A stretch of DNA of 64,000 nt, from NCBI GenBank assembly GCA_965199245.1, contig CBDAQP010000003.1, positions 806,001 through 870,000 of the forward strand, written 5' to 3'. Positions 26,932 to 35,342 of this stretch are shown one piece after another. The DNA comes from Carbonatibacter sp965199245. GTDB taxonomy: Bacteria > Pseudomonadota > Alphaproteobacteria > Kiloniellales > Kiloniellaceae. How positions within the stretch are numbered: position 1 is the first letter of the stretch; each line of letters begins with the position of its first letter. The notes under the pieces were generated by a model. That model did not search any database. It saw only the letters and a program-made list of their open reading frames with translations, and was not told where the DNA came from. Both the position numbers and the translations under genes were made by a program.

Positions 26932-27765
26932 ATGCCACAGACAACACCCTATGACCAACGCCTTGCGGCGGCCCGTACGCGACAGCCCCAAACAATGGGG
27001 GTCTTTAATCACGTTGGTCTCTGGACGCTCTATCTGCGCGAAGTACGCCGATTTTTAAGCGTCGCCGGACAGACATTGGTCGCGCCAATGGTGACAACCC
27101 TGTTGTTTTTGGCGGTTTTTGCCCTGGTTTTGGGGGGGCTGAATCGCTCTGTCCACGGTGTGGATTATATTTCTTTCCTCGCCCCGGGCCTCGTCATGAT
27201 GGCCATGACGCAAAATGCCTTTTCCAACAGTTCATCGTCCTTGATGATTTCTAAAACACAGGGAAACATCGTCGATTTGCTCATGGCTCCTGTTTCCGCG
27301 CTGGAAATGACTGTTGCCATTGCCCTTGGCGGGGCAACGCGCGGCCTGATGGTAGGGGCCGCTGTCCTGGTCGGAATGGTTGTCTTTTTGCCCCTGGGCC
27401 TTCCCGCCCCCTTCACTGCCATCTGGTTTGCGGTCAATGCCTGTCTCATGCTGTCCCTGTTGGGCATGATTGGAGGGTTATGGGCGCAAAAATATGACCA
27501 TATTTCTGCGGTAACCCACTTTGTCATTACGCCTCTGTCCTTTTTATCGGGAACCTTTTATTCGATTGAACGCCTGCCGGAGACCTGGGCGACACTGGCG
27601 CATTATAATCCTTTTTTCTACATGATTGACGGCTTTCGTTACGGCTTCACGGGTCAGGCCGACGGGTCAGTGATGATCGGTGCGCTCGGATTGCCTCTGT
27701 TCAATGTTGTTTTGGCGGCGGTGACCTATGGGCTGATTGCCACTGGCTATCGCGTCAAAAACTGA
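26932..27765 (+). CDS. ABC-2 type transporter permease
   Basis: A 277-residue inner-membrane protein of the ABC2_membrane family with six hydrophobic segments (TLVAPMVTTLLFLAVFALVL, quoted as MVTTLLFLAVFALVLGG; VLVGMVVFLPLGLPAPF; LNVV-type last segment). The conserved HFVITPLSFLSGTFYSIERLP motif is typical. ATG 26932 has AAAGGA upstream. No ATPase gene adjoins it, so its partner is encoded elsewhere. The substrate is unknown. Confidence 0.87.
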   Translation: MPQTTPYDQRLAAARTRQPQTMGVFNHVGLWTLYLREVRRFLSVAGQTLVAPMVTTLLFLAVFALVLGGLNRSVHGVDYISFLAPGLVMMAMTQNAFSNSSSSLMISKTQGNIVDLLMAPVSALEMTVAIALGGATRGLMVGAAVLVGMVVFLPLGLPAPFTAIWFAVNACLMLSLLGMIGGLWAQKYDHISAVTHFVITPLSFLSGTFYSIERLPETWATLAHYNPFFYMIDGFRYGFTGQADGSVMIGALGLPLFNVVLAAVTYGLIATGYRVKN

Positions 27766-27871
27766 ATAAAACCATGAAAAATTTATGACTTAGGAACAGT
27801 TTTCTTTGAAAGTTGTCGTTTTTGTGTAATGGTCGCCCGCGAAGAAAAATTTTTGCAAAAGTGTTTTTTCG

Positions 27872-29122
27872 ATGACTCTGAACCTGTCCACTGATTCAAC
27901 CGGATCTGATTCAACCGCATCCGCGCTGATGCCCTGCTATGCCCGCGCTGACCTGGCCTTCACACAGGGGCAAGGGTGCTGGCTCACCGCAACAGATGGG
28001 CAACGTTATCTCGATTTTGCCAGTGGTGTTGCGGTCAACACGCTGGGACACGCCCACCCGACCCTGATCGCAGCCCTGGAGCAACAGGCGCGGACGCTCT
28101 GGCATGTCTCCAACCTCTACACCATTCCGGAAAGCGAAGAACTGGCGCAGATGCTCTGCGCACAAAGTTTCGCCGAACAGGTTTTTTTCTGCAACTCCGG
28201 CGCAGAAGCCCTGGAGGGCATGATAAAACTGGCCCGACGCTACCACGCGGCACAGGGGCAACCCCGTAAAAACCGGATTATCACCTGTGGCAGGGCTTTC
28301 CACGGGCGCACCCTGACCACCCTGTCAGCGGCGGGCAATGCAGCCTACCTCGCCGGATGCGGCCCGGCCTCCCCGGGCTTTGACTCCGTGGCCTTTGACA
28401 ACATGAACGCCCTGCGCGCCGCCATCACGGATGAAACCGCCGCCATTTTGGTTGAACCCATTCAGGGCGAAGGCGGAATCAACACCCCCGGCCCCGATTA
28501 CCTGCGCGACCTGCGCACGACCTGTAACGAATTTGGCCTGTTGCTCCTCCTCGACGAAGTGCAGTGCGGCATGGGGCGGACGGGGCGGCTTTTTGCCCAT
28601 CAGTGGACTGATATTCGCCCCGATGCCCTGGCAACGGCCAAGGGACTGGGCGGGGGCTTTCCCATTGGGTGCTTTATGGCCACGCGTGAGGCCGCCTGCG
28701 GGATGGGGCCGGGCAGTCATGGCAGCACCTTTGGCGGTAATCCGCTCGCCATGGCGGTTGGGCAGGCCATCATGGGTGAACTCATGGCAGATGGATTTTT
28801 ATCTGCTGTGCGGGAACAGGGCACACGCCTGACAGCGGGCCTCGACCAGCTTGTACACGACTATCCCGGGCTTTTTTCTGCCCGTCGGGGTTTTGGATTC
28901 ATGCAGGGCCTGCGCTGTCAAGACAGCCTGCCCCATAGTACACTCGTCGCCAAACTCCGCGATCAACAGCTCCTGAGCGTCTGCGCGGGTGATAATGTTG
29001 TGCGTCTGCTCCCCCCCCTCATCGCAGGGGCGACGGAAATCGATCACGCACTGGCCATTCTGGGCCGCGTTGCCAGGGAACTGGCCAGGGACAAGACACA
29101 GGATCACATACCATGCCCATAG
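27872..29122 (+). CDS. argD: Acetylornithine aminotransferase
   Basis: A 416-residue class III PLP aminotransferase making N-acetylornithine in arginine synthesis. The PLP lysine is in ATAKGLGGGFPIGCF, and LLLLDEVQCGMGRTGRLFA, AVEPIQGEGG-like LVEPIQGEGGINTPG and GSHGSTFGGNPLAMAV are family motifs. It starts the argD-argF-hslO-lipoprotein operon and overlaps argF by 10 bp. The first ~20 residues are Ser/Thr-rich and longer than usual; MPCYARADLAF would be the typical family start. Confidence 0.93.
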   Translation: MTLNLSTDSTGSDSTASALMPCYARADLAFTQGQGCWLTATDGQRYLDFASGVAVNTLGHAHPTLIAALEQQARTLWHVSNLYTIPESEELAQMLCAQSFAEQVFFCNSGAEALEGMIKLARRYHAAQGQPRKNRIITCGRAFHGRTLTTLSAAGNAAYLAGCGPASPGFDSVAFDNMNALRAAITDETAAILVEPIQGEGGINTPGPDYLRDLRTTCNEFGLLLLLDEVQCGMGRTGRLFAHQWTDIRPDALATAKGLGGGFPIGCFMATREAACGMGPGSHGSTFGGNPLAMAVGQAIMGELMADGFLSAVREQGTRLTAGLDQLVHDYPGLFSARRGFGFMQGLRCQDSLPHSTLVAKLRDQQLLSVCAGDNVVRLLPPLIAGATEIDHALAILGRVARELARDKTQDHIPCP

Positions 29123-30039
29123 ACAACAGACCCCGGCATTTTTTGTCGCTCAAGGATTGTGATGAAACAACCCTGCGCGATATTTTAAATCTGGCCCGCG
29201 CTGTCAAGACGGGACAATCGCGCGCACGGCTTGATGGGCAACACCTGGCAATGGTGTTTGAAAAGCCCTCCACCCGAACGCGGGTGTCTTTTCAGGTCGG
29301 AATTGAACAGCTGGGCGGCACAGCTGTTTTGATGGAACAGGGGAGTTCCCAACTGGGTCATGGTGAAAGCATCGCCGACACGGCCCGCGTCCTCTCGCGC
29401 TTTGTCAACGGCATCATGATTCGCACCTCGGACGAGGAAAAACTCCTCGAAATGGCGCGGTTTTCCTCTGTCCCTGTCATCAATGGCCTGACCAATGACA
29501 GCCACCCCTGCCAGCTTATGGCGGATATGATGACCTACGAAGAACACCGGGGATCGATTGCGGGCAAAAAGGTTGTTTGGGTCGGCGATGGCAATAATGT
29601 TGCCAATTCCTGGATTCACTGCGCGGCAAAATTTCGGTTTCACTTGCGCCTTGCCACGCCCCCCGAGCTCGCCCCCGCCACAGAAGTCATGGACTGGGCC
29701 ACCGCACAGGGCGCGGATGTCATCAACACCGCAGACGTCGGAGAGGCCGTCCGTGGGGCGGATCTGGTGGTGACAGATACCTGGATATCTATGGGTCAAC
29801 AGGACGTCGCCCACCGCAAAAGTTTACTCAAACCCTATCAAGTCAACGAAGAACTGATGGCCCGGGCCGCGTCTGATGCGCTCTTTATGCACTGCCTGCC
29901 TGCCCATCGGGGCGAAGAGGCCACTGACGGCGTTCTCGACGGCCCGCAGTCTGTGATCTTTGACGAAGCTGAAAACCGCCTCCACGCGCAAAAGGGTATT
30001 TTACTCTGGTGCATGGGCGCAGGCTCACAACACCCCTGA
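29113..30039 (+). CDS. argF: Ornithine carbamoyltransferase
   Basis: A 308-residue enzyme joining carbamoyl phosphate and ornithine to citrulline. Carbamoyl-phosphate motif KPSTRTRVSFQVG, NDSHPCQLMADM, ornithine loop DTWISMGQ and catalytic HCLPAHRGEE are all intact. ATG 29113 overlaps the argD end by 10 bp. hslO starts 18 bp downstream. Confidence 0.95.
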   Translation: MPIDNRPRHFLSLKDCDETTLRDILNLARAVKTGQSRARLDGQHLAMVFEKPSTRTRVSFQVGIEQLGGTAVLMEQGSSQLGHGESIADTARVLSRFVNGIMIRTSDEEKLLEMARFSSVPVINGLTNDSHPCQLMADMMTYEEHRGSIAGKKVVWVGDGNNVANSWIHCAAKFRFHLRLATPPELAPATEVMDWATAQGADVINTADVGEAVRGADLVVTDTWISMGQQDVAHRKSLLKPYQVNEELMARAASDALFMHCLPAHRGEEATDGVLDGPQSVIFDEAENRLHAQKGILLWCMGAGSQHP

Positions 30040-30057
30040 GGCCGGACAGCACAACCC

Positions 30058-31044
30058 ATGCCAGATGACAACACCCCGCGCGAAACAGATGCGGTTCAGC
30101 CCTTTTTTCTTGAAAAAACGGGTATTCGCGGGCGAATCTTGCGCCTGGAGGCAACAATTGATGCGGTGCTCAACCGCCACGATTACCCGGCCCCTGCCGC
30201 CCGGCTTTTGGGGGAATTGATGGTATTGGCGGGATTGCTCGCCGCGCTTTTGAAATTTGAGGGCACCTTTACCCTGCAAGGCAAAGGTAACGGCCCCGTT
30301 TCGACACTGGTTGCCGATGTGACCTCTGGCGGGGTCATCCGGGGCTGTCTCAAAAGTAACCCCGCCGCGCTTGATCACATGATCAATGCCCGGGATCATC
30401 CGCCGACGCCGGCAGACCTGACCGGAACAGGTTATCTGGCCTTTACCGTCGATCAGCCAGGCGCGGATCGCTACCAGGCCATTGTCGCGCTGGATGGTGA
30501 GACGCTTGCTGATAGCCTTCGCAACTACTTTCGCCAATCCGACCAGATCGAAAGCGGACTTGTCGTCGCGGTTGACCGGATTGACGGGGAACAGGGTCAA
30601 AAAATCTGGCGGGCGGGGGGACTTGTTGTCCAGCGCATTCCTGACGATGGCGGAACGCACAGCACCCCGCAAAAAGAACCGCAGGACAGGCACGAAGACG
30701 GGACACGGACAGAAGACGGGGCACGAACAGAAGACTGGGCGCGGACAATGGTGCTCCTGTCCAGCTGTACCCCGGGTGAACTGCTCGACCCCGATTTGCC
30801 CCTGAATGATTTGCTGTTTCGTTTGTTCCATGACGAAGGCGTGCGCGTTTTTGATCGCCGGTTTCTCGAAGACGGGTGCCGCTGTACACGCGAAAAACTC
30901 GAAAGCGTTATCCGCACCATTCCCCTGCACGACATCGACCGGCACAAGGTCGATGGTCGTCTTTTGGCCTCTTGCGAATTTTGTAACAGAGCCTATAGTT
31001 TTAATGACACGGACATCACGGCCATCCACGCCCGCAGAGAATGA
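30058..31044 (+). CDS. hslO: Redox-regulated chaperone Hsp33
   Basis: A 328-residue holdase chaperone activated by oxidation. The C-terminal zinc switch has the expected CXC...CXXC pattern (GCRCTREKL, then SCEFCNRAY). The core shows VTSGGVIRGCLKSNP-like VADVTSGGVIRG and LDGETLADSLRNYF. About 35 residues of charged repeats (GTRTEDGARTEDWART region, residues about 205-235) extend the linker before VLLSSCTPGELLD, making it longer than the usual ~290-300. It is third in the arg operon, a common alphaproteobacterial order. Confidence 0.92.
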   Translation: MPDDNTPRETDAVQPFFLEKTGIRGRILRLEATIDAVLNRHDYPAPAARLLGELMVLAGLLAALLKFEGTFTLQGKGNGPVSTLVADVTSGGVIRGCLKSNPAALDHMINARDHPPTPADLTGTGYLAFTVDQPGADRYQAIVALDGETLADSLRNYFRQSDQIESGLVVAVDRIDGEQGQKIWRAGGLVVQRIPDDGGTHSTPQKEPQDRHEDGTRTEDGARTEDWARTMVLLSSCTPGELLDPDLPLNDLLFRLFHDEGVRVFDRRFLEDGCRCTREKLESVIRTIPLHDIDRHKVDGRLLASCEFCNRAYSFNDTDITAIHARRE

Positions 31045-31673
31045 GGAACACCATGACATTTTTCCCCCGGTCATTTTTTCCGCGCCCCCTCAAAGCCGCG
31101 ACAGTTTTCGCACTGGCGGCCCTCTTTCTATCCGCCTGCGCCGCACCGCCGCCCGCCCGTATCGCGGGTCTGACCTTTACCCACAAAGGAACATTCAACA
31201 TTTCGGCGGGTGAACTGGTCATTGCCCAGGACTACATCCCCCCCGCCACAGACCCGTACGTTGACCATATTTTCACGCTCTCCCCCACATCGGGCGCAGT
31301 GCAGTGGGCGCGTGATCGTCTCCGCACGACAGGCGGCACAAACAAGTTGATCTATCGCATTGTTGATGCCTCTGTCACCGCAGAAAAAATCAAAATCGAC
31401 AAAGGCATACTCAAACAGCTCATCCACCAGGACGCCACCGACGCCTACACCGGAACACTCCACGTCATGCTATCACTCGAAAATGCACGCGGGGCCACCC
31501 TCGCCACTGTCGAAGCCCGGGCCACCCGCACAACAACCGCCCTGCCCGAACTCAACCTGCGCGAACGCGATGAACTGTGGTTTGCCATGACCGAAAAACT
31601 CATGAACGAAATCGACCAACAACTGGATCAATCCCTGCCAAACTATTTTGAAAAATATCTGGTCAGCAATTAA
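31041..31673 (+). CDS. Putative outer-membrane or periplasmic lipoprotein
   Basis: A 210-residue protein with a lipoprotein signal: KAATVFALAALFLSAC, where the cysteine of LSAC would be lipidated. The mature part has no motif I recognise; it ends with a helical LMNEIDQQLDQSLPNYFEKYL. It overlaps hslO by 4 bp (ATGA) and is last before a strong terminator. It belongs to the arg operon by position. Function unknown. Confidence 0.75.
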   Translation: MRNTMTFFPRSFFPRPLKAATVFALAALFLSACAAPPPARIAGLTFTHKGTFNISAGELVIAQDYIPPATDPYVDHIFTLSPTSGAVQWARDRLRTTGGTNKLIYRIVDASVTAEKIKIDKGILKQLIHQDATDAYTGTLHVMLSLENARGATLATVEARATRTTTALPELNLRERDELWFAMTEKLMNEIDQQLDQSLPNYFEKYLVSN

Positions 31674-31680
31674 GGAAAAA

Positions 31681-31705
31681 CCGGGCATTCGCCCAAAAAG
31701 CCCGG
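31681..31705 (-). terminator. Hairpin with U-run on the minus strand
   Basis: CCGGGC pairs with GCCCGG across 13 bases, followed on the minus strand by TTTTT. It lies beyond the trkH stop and fits a rho-independent terminator for the apaG-folE-trkH operon. Confidence 0.55.
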
Positions 31706-31787
31706 GGCGCCAAAAAAACCTTAAGGACCCGGGTGGCAAACAGGCAGAAGACCCGCGATATGCGGGGATCGCAGAAAACAGTGTGAC

Positions 31788-31817
31788 GCCCCCCGGATAG
31801 CCGGGATGGGGCTTTTT
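31788..31817 (+). terminator. Rho-independent terminator of the arg operon
   Basis: GCCCCCCGG (31788-31796) pairs with CCGG...GGGGC (31801-31812), with a small GAT bulge, and is followed by TTTTT at 31813-31817. It lies after the lipoprotein gene and just before the opposing trkH 3' end. Confidence 0.7.
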
Positions 31818-31819
31818 CT

Positions 31820-33268
31820 CTAGCCGCGCCAGAATGAGGGGAGTATGATAACCATAATCGTAAAGACTTCCAGGCGTCCCAACAGCATTCCGGCGGACAT
31901 CAGCCACTTGGCCCCGTCGGGCAGGGTGGCAAAGTTTCCGGCGGGGCCGATTGTCTCCCCCAGGCCGGGTCCGACGTTGGCAATGGCTGTTGCTGCTCCC
32001 GAGACCGCCGTGACAAAATCCAGACCGAAGACACCCAGCCCCCCCGCAAGCAGGATAAAGCTGAGCGCAAAGAGAAAGAAAAAACTCATCACGGAATTTG
32101 ACACCGTTTCATCAACCGTTTTTTTGTTATAGCAGGGAAAGAAAATGCCATTGGGTTGAATCAGGCGATGAAGCTGGGCCTGTGCGGTGGAATAGAGGAT
32201 CTGCAAACGGAAAATCTTGATCCCACAGGTCGTTGACCCCGCACAGCCCCCGATAAACATCAAAATAAACATCATGGCGAGGGCAAAACCGCCCCAGAGG
32301 TTGAAATCTGCGGTGACATAGCCTGTCCCCGTCATCATCGAAATCACGTTAAAGGCCGCATAGCGCAGAGCCTCCGCCGCAGGATAGGTGCTATTATCCA
32401 CCAGCCACACGGTCATGATCGTAATCGCAAGAGCCAAAATAGCCAGAAAGGTCTTCACCTGCGGATCTTGCCAGAGGCTCCGCAGGCTCCCCCTGACCAC
32501 GCGCAGATAAAGCACAAAGGGAATAGACCCCATCACCATAAAAAGGCTCACGGCCCAATCAATCGAGGCCTGTTGAAAATGGCCCACCGAGTCATCATGG
32601 GACGAAAAGCCCCCGGTTGAAATGGAGGTCATGGCATGAATAACCGCATCGAATGCGGACATCCCCAACCCCCACAACACAGCCCCCGCAAACAGTGTCA
32701 TCACGACATAAAGCAACGAAATGGCCCCGGCGATCTGGGCGGCCCTGGGCAGGACCTTATCGGTGTCAAAGGCTTCGATGCGAAACATCTGCATTCCCCC
32801 GACCTGGAGGATGGGCAAAATTGCAACCGCCATAACAACAATACCAATCCCCCCCAGCCATTGCAGGAGAGCCCGCCACAACAAAATCCCCGGCGGCGCA
32901 TCCTGCAAGCCCGTCATCACGGTTGACCCGGTGGTTGTAATCGCCGACATCGATTCAAAAAAAGCATCGGCAAGCGACAGATCATGCGCGGCAAAAAGAA
33001 ACGGCAAGGCCCCCGCGACCGCAATCGACAGCCACGCAAAATTGGTCATCAAAAAGGCCTGACGCAGACTAAACGAGTCCCAGCTTCCATTCGTTGCCAG
33101 TACAAAAACGGCCCCAATCACAAAAATGGCCAATCCGGAATTAACAAAAACAACCCAATCCGGATTACCCACCGCCGCATCAACACCCGCCGGGATCATC
33201 ATGGCCAGCGACAGGATACAGAGCAACAAGCCAATAACAAAAAGAATAGGACGGAATTGAATCATCAC
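31820..33268 (-). CDS. trkH: TrkH-type potassium uptake protein
   Basis: A 482-residue integral membrane protein with four P-loop repeats. Selectivity-filter stretches are ITTTGSTVMTG, SISTGGFSSHD, MTGTGYVTADFN and a last GPGLGETIGPAGN. It acts with a TrkA gating subunit that is not in the window. It is the last gene of apaG-folE-trkH; folE ends 25 bp upstream. Confidence 0.92.
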   Translation of the reverse strand: MMIQFRPILFVIGLLLCILSLAMMIPAGVDAAVGNPDWVVFVNSGLAIFVIGAVFVLATNGSWDSFSLRQAFLMTNFAWLSIAVAGALPFLFAAHDLSLADAFFESMSAITTTGSTVMTGLQDAPPGILLWRALLQWLGGIGIVVMAVAILPILQVGGMQMFRIEAFDTDKVLPRAAQIAGAISLLYVVMTLFAGAVLWGLGMSAFDAVIHAMTSISTGGFSSHDDSVGHFQQASIDWAVSLFMVMGSIPFVLYLRVVRGSLRSLWQDPQVKTFLAILALAITIMTVWLVDNSTYPAAEALRYAAFNVISMMTGTGYVTADFNLWGGFALAMMFILMFIGGCAGSTTCGIKIFRLQILYSTAQAQLHRLIQPNGIFFPCYNKKTVDETVSNSVMSFFFLFALSFILLAGGLGVFGLDFVTAVSGAATAIANVGPGLGETIGPAGNFATLPDGAKWLMSAGMLLGRLEVFTIMVIILPSFWRG

Positions 33269-33293
33269 AGGTTCCCCAGATCAAAGAACGGGA

Positions 33294-33926
33294 TCAGGAT
33301 GCCCGCGACACCGGATTACCGATCAGGGCCAAAAGCTCCCGCCGCGTGGCGGCGTTGCTCCTGAACAGGCCCAGCATCTGCGACGTCACCATACTCACCC
33401 CCTGTTTGTGAATGCCGCGTGTGGTCATGCACTGGTGTGCCGCCTCAATCACCACCGCAACCCCCTGGGGTCGCAGAACTTCCTGGAGGGTATGGGCAAT
33501 CTGGGCCGTCATTTTTTCCTGAATCTGAAGCCGTCGCGCGTAAGACTCAACCAACCGTGCCAGCTTGCTAATGCCGACAACACGGTTGGTCGGCAAATAG
33601 GCCACATGTGCCTTTCCAATGATGGCCGCCATGTGGTGTTCACAATGGGATTCAAAGGGAATATCACGCAACAGCACAATTTCGTCGTAGCCATCTACTT
33701 CCTCGAAAGTGCGCGCCAAAAATTCCTTGGGATCAAGATGATAGCCCGAAAAAAATTCTTCGTAGGCGCGGACGACCCGATCCGGTGTCCCGCGCAGACC
33801 TTCGCGATCCGGGTCATCCCCGGCCCACCGTAACAGAGTGCGCACGGCCTCTTCGGCCTCTGCCCGCGATGGTTTTTGAACCGCTTTGCCCTGTTTGCTC
33901 ACAAACAATAATCCCTGGAAAGTCAC
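33294..33926 (-). CDS. folE: GTP cyclohydrolase I
   Basis: A 210-residue enzyme making dihydroneopterin triphosphate from GTP (folate and related pterins). Zinc ligands lie in ESHCEHHMA and HQCMTTRGI, with LPTNRVVGISKLARLVE between. GTG 33926 is the upstream start; an in-frame GTG at 33902 (VSKQGKAVQ) has CAGGG before it and is also possible. It follows apaG by 5 bp. Confidence 0.94.
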   Translation of the reverse strand: MTFQGLLFVSKQGKAVQKPSRAEAEEAVRTLLRWAGDDPDREGLRGTPDRVVRAYEEFFSGYHLDPKEFLARTFEEVDGYDEIVLLRDIPFESHCEHHMAAIIGKAHVAYLPTNRVVGISKLARLVESYARRLQIQEKMTAQIAHTLQEVLRPQGVAVVIEAAHQCMTTRGIHKQGVSMVTSQMLGLFRSNAATRRELLALIGNPVSRAS

Positions 33927-33931
33927 TGATG

Positions 33932-34327
33932 CTAGTTGAGTGCCGCAGAATCATGTGGACTGTCCAGCGAAAAAGCAGGAATTTCGACCAAAAACCGCTC
34001 CCCCGACGGGCGTTCCATTTCATAGGTTCCCCGCATAATCCCCGACGGCGCGCTCAGGGGGGTTCCACTGCTGTATTCAAATACATCACCCGGGTTCAGC
34101 AGGGGTTCCTCCCCCACAACGCCCGCGCCCCTGATTTCCTGAACCTTGCCATGGGCATCAATGGTTGTCCAATGGCGCGAACGCAGGGTACAGCTTTCCG
34201 CGCCTTTGTTGCGGATTGTCACCTGATAGAGCCAGATATAATGATTATCCAGAGGACGTGAATGATCCTCCAGAAAAATGGGTTCAACGGTGACTTCGAC
34301 TGACTCGGTTGTTTGCTGATAAACCAT
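33932..34327 (-). CDS. apaG: ApaG/DUF525 protein
   Basis: A 131-residue fibronectin-III-like protein. Family stretches are YIWLYQVTIRNKG, RSRHWTTIDAHGK, GAGVVGEEPLLNPG, and GTYEMERPSGERF. Its function is unclear; ApaG is linked to magnesium and cobalt phenotypes in enterics. It heads apaG-folE-trkH on the minus strand. Confidence 0.92.
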   Translation of the reverse strand: MVYQQTTESVEVTVEPIFLEDHSRPLDNHYIWLYQVTIRNKGAESCTLRSRHWTTIDAHGKVQEIRGAGVVGEEPLLNPGDVFEYSSGTPLSAPSGIMRGTYEMERPSGERFLVEIPAFSLDSPHDSAALN

Positions 34328-34656
34328 CTGGAGACCTTTAAAAACCTTGATCCTGCTAAAAACCTTGATCCTGCGCCGCCCGGGGCATCAGGCATGCACC
34401 CTAAAAAATCCGATCCTCGCCGTCTGGTGCGTCAAACTGCTTTCTGCGATCCCCGAATACGTCACCTATTCTGCGGTTCCCGAAAACAGTTTTCCTGGCC
34501 AGCCAACCGGGACTCGACGCTTTTAAAGGCACTCACGCAACTTGAATGCGTCCATTGTATCCCGACAGGCAGGCGACTTCTTGACTGCAAATAACGGCGG
34601 CTATAGTGGCGGGAAACCCGGGAAAAATCAAGACGGGATTAAACCCGTTCCTACGA
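34328..34656. other. Gap between apaG and the ynjD end
   Basis: No gene recognised. A direct repeat, AAAACCTTGATCCTGC, occurs twice close to the apaG start (about 34341-34373). A TTGACT...TATAGT pair at about 34577-34605 resembles a plus-strand promoter but has no gene behind it. The right end holds the ynjD terminator hairpin. Confidence 0.5.
34633..34648 (-). terminator. Short hairpin after ynjD
   Basis: ACGGG (34633-34637) pairs with CCCGT (34644-34648); on the minus strand it is followed by CTTGATTTTT. It is a likely terminator of the ynjBCD operon, whose last gene ends at 34657. Confidence 0.5.
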
Positions 34657-35328
34657 TTATACGCCCAGACGAATCACCGCCCTGTCCGGGTGGGTGTGGT
34701 TCTGTGCCGCATGGGTGGCATCGGCGGGGTCGTGTGTGACCAACAGGGTCGGCAGGCGGTACCGGCGCACATGGTCAAACACAACATGCCGCACCCGATC
34801 ACGCAGGGCCTCGTCCAGTTTGGAAAAGGGTTCGTCCAATAAAACCGCCGCCGGACGCGACAACAGGGTTCGCATCAAGGCCACCCGTGCTTTTTGCCCA
34901 CCGGACAGCGTGTCAGGGTGACGGTTGTCAAAACCCGCAAGCCCGGCCTCTGCCAATGTTTCGCGCACCCTCTGCGCCCGCACCGCACGGCCTTTGATGT
35001 CTGCGGGCAGGCCAAAGGCCAGATTTTCACCCACGCTCATATGCGGAAACAATAACGGGTCTTGCAACAGCAAGCCCAACTGACGCTTTTCAGGGGGCAG
35101 GTTCAGGAGCGACTCCCCGCCCAGACGCACATCACCACAGGCCCTGAAATCAGGCGACAGCCAGCCACTGATCCAGCTTAACAGCGTCGATTTTCCACAG
35201 CCACTCGGCCCCATAATGGTTACAATCTCACCCGGGGCAATCGATAAATCAAGCGGCGGGAACAAAGGCTCCGCCGTCGCCTGCCGCACAATCCGGGCGC
35301 GATGGAGAACCAGCGAACGCCCACTCAT
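34657..35328 (-). CDS. ynjD: YnjD-like ABC transporter ATP-binding protein
   Basis: An ABC ATPase of about 223 residues. Walker A GPSGCGKSTLLSWISG, signature TLSGGQKARVALMRTLL, Walker B VLLDEPFSKLD and switch VTHDPADA. No regulatory C-terminal domain. Its partners are a two-domain permease and a YnjB-type binding protein, so YnjD is the best name; the sequence also resembles ThiQ. Start 35328 has AGGAG 9 bp upstream; ATG 35346 overlaps the permease stop as ATGA and is the alternative. Confidence 0.82.
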   Translation of the reverse strand: MSGRSLVLHRARIVRQATAEPLFPPLDLSIAPGEIVTIMGPSGCGKSTLLSWISGWLSPDFRACGDVRLGGESLLNLPPEKRQLGLLLQDPLLFPHMSVGENLAFGLPADIKGRAVRAQRVRETLAEAGLAGFDNRHPDTLSGGQKARVALMRTLLSRPAAVLLDEPFSKLDEALRDRVRHVVFDHVRRYRLPTLLVTHDPADATHAAQNHTHPDRAVIRLGV

Positions 35329-35342
35329 CCCCCCCTCACTCC

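Noticed and set aside
30025..31074. Minus-strand open frame of 349 codons opposite hslO
   Set aside because: hslO has its zinc motif and operon context; the antisense frame shows nothing recognisable.
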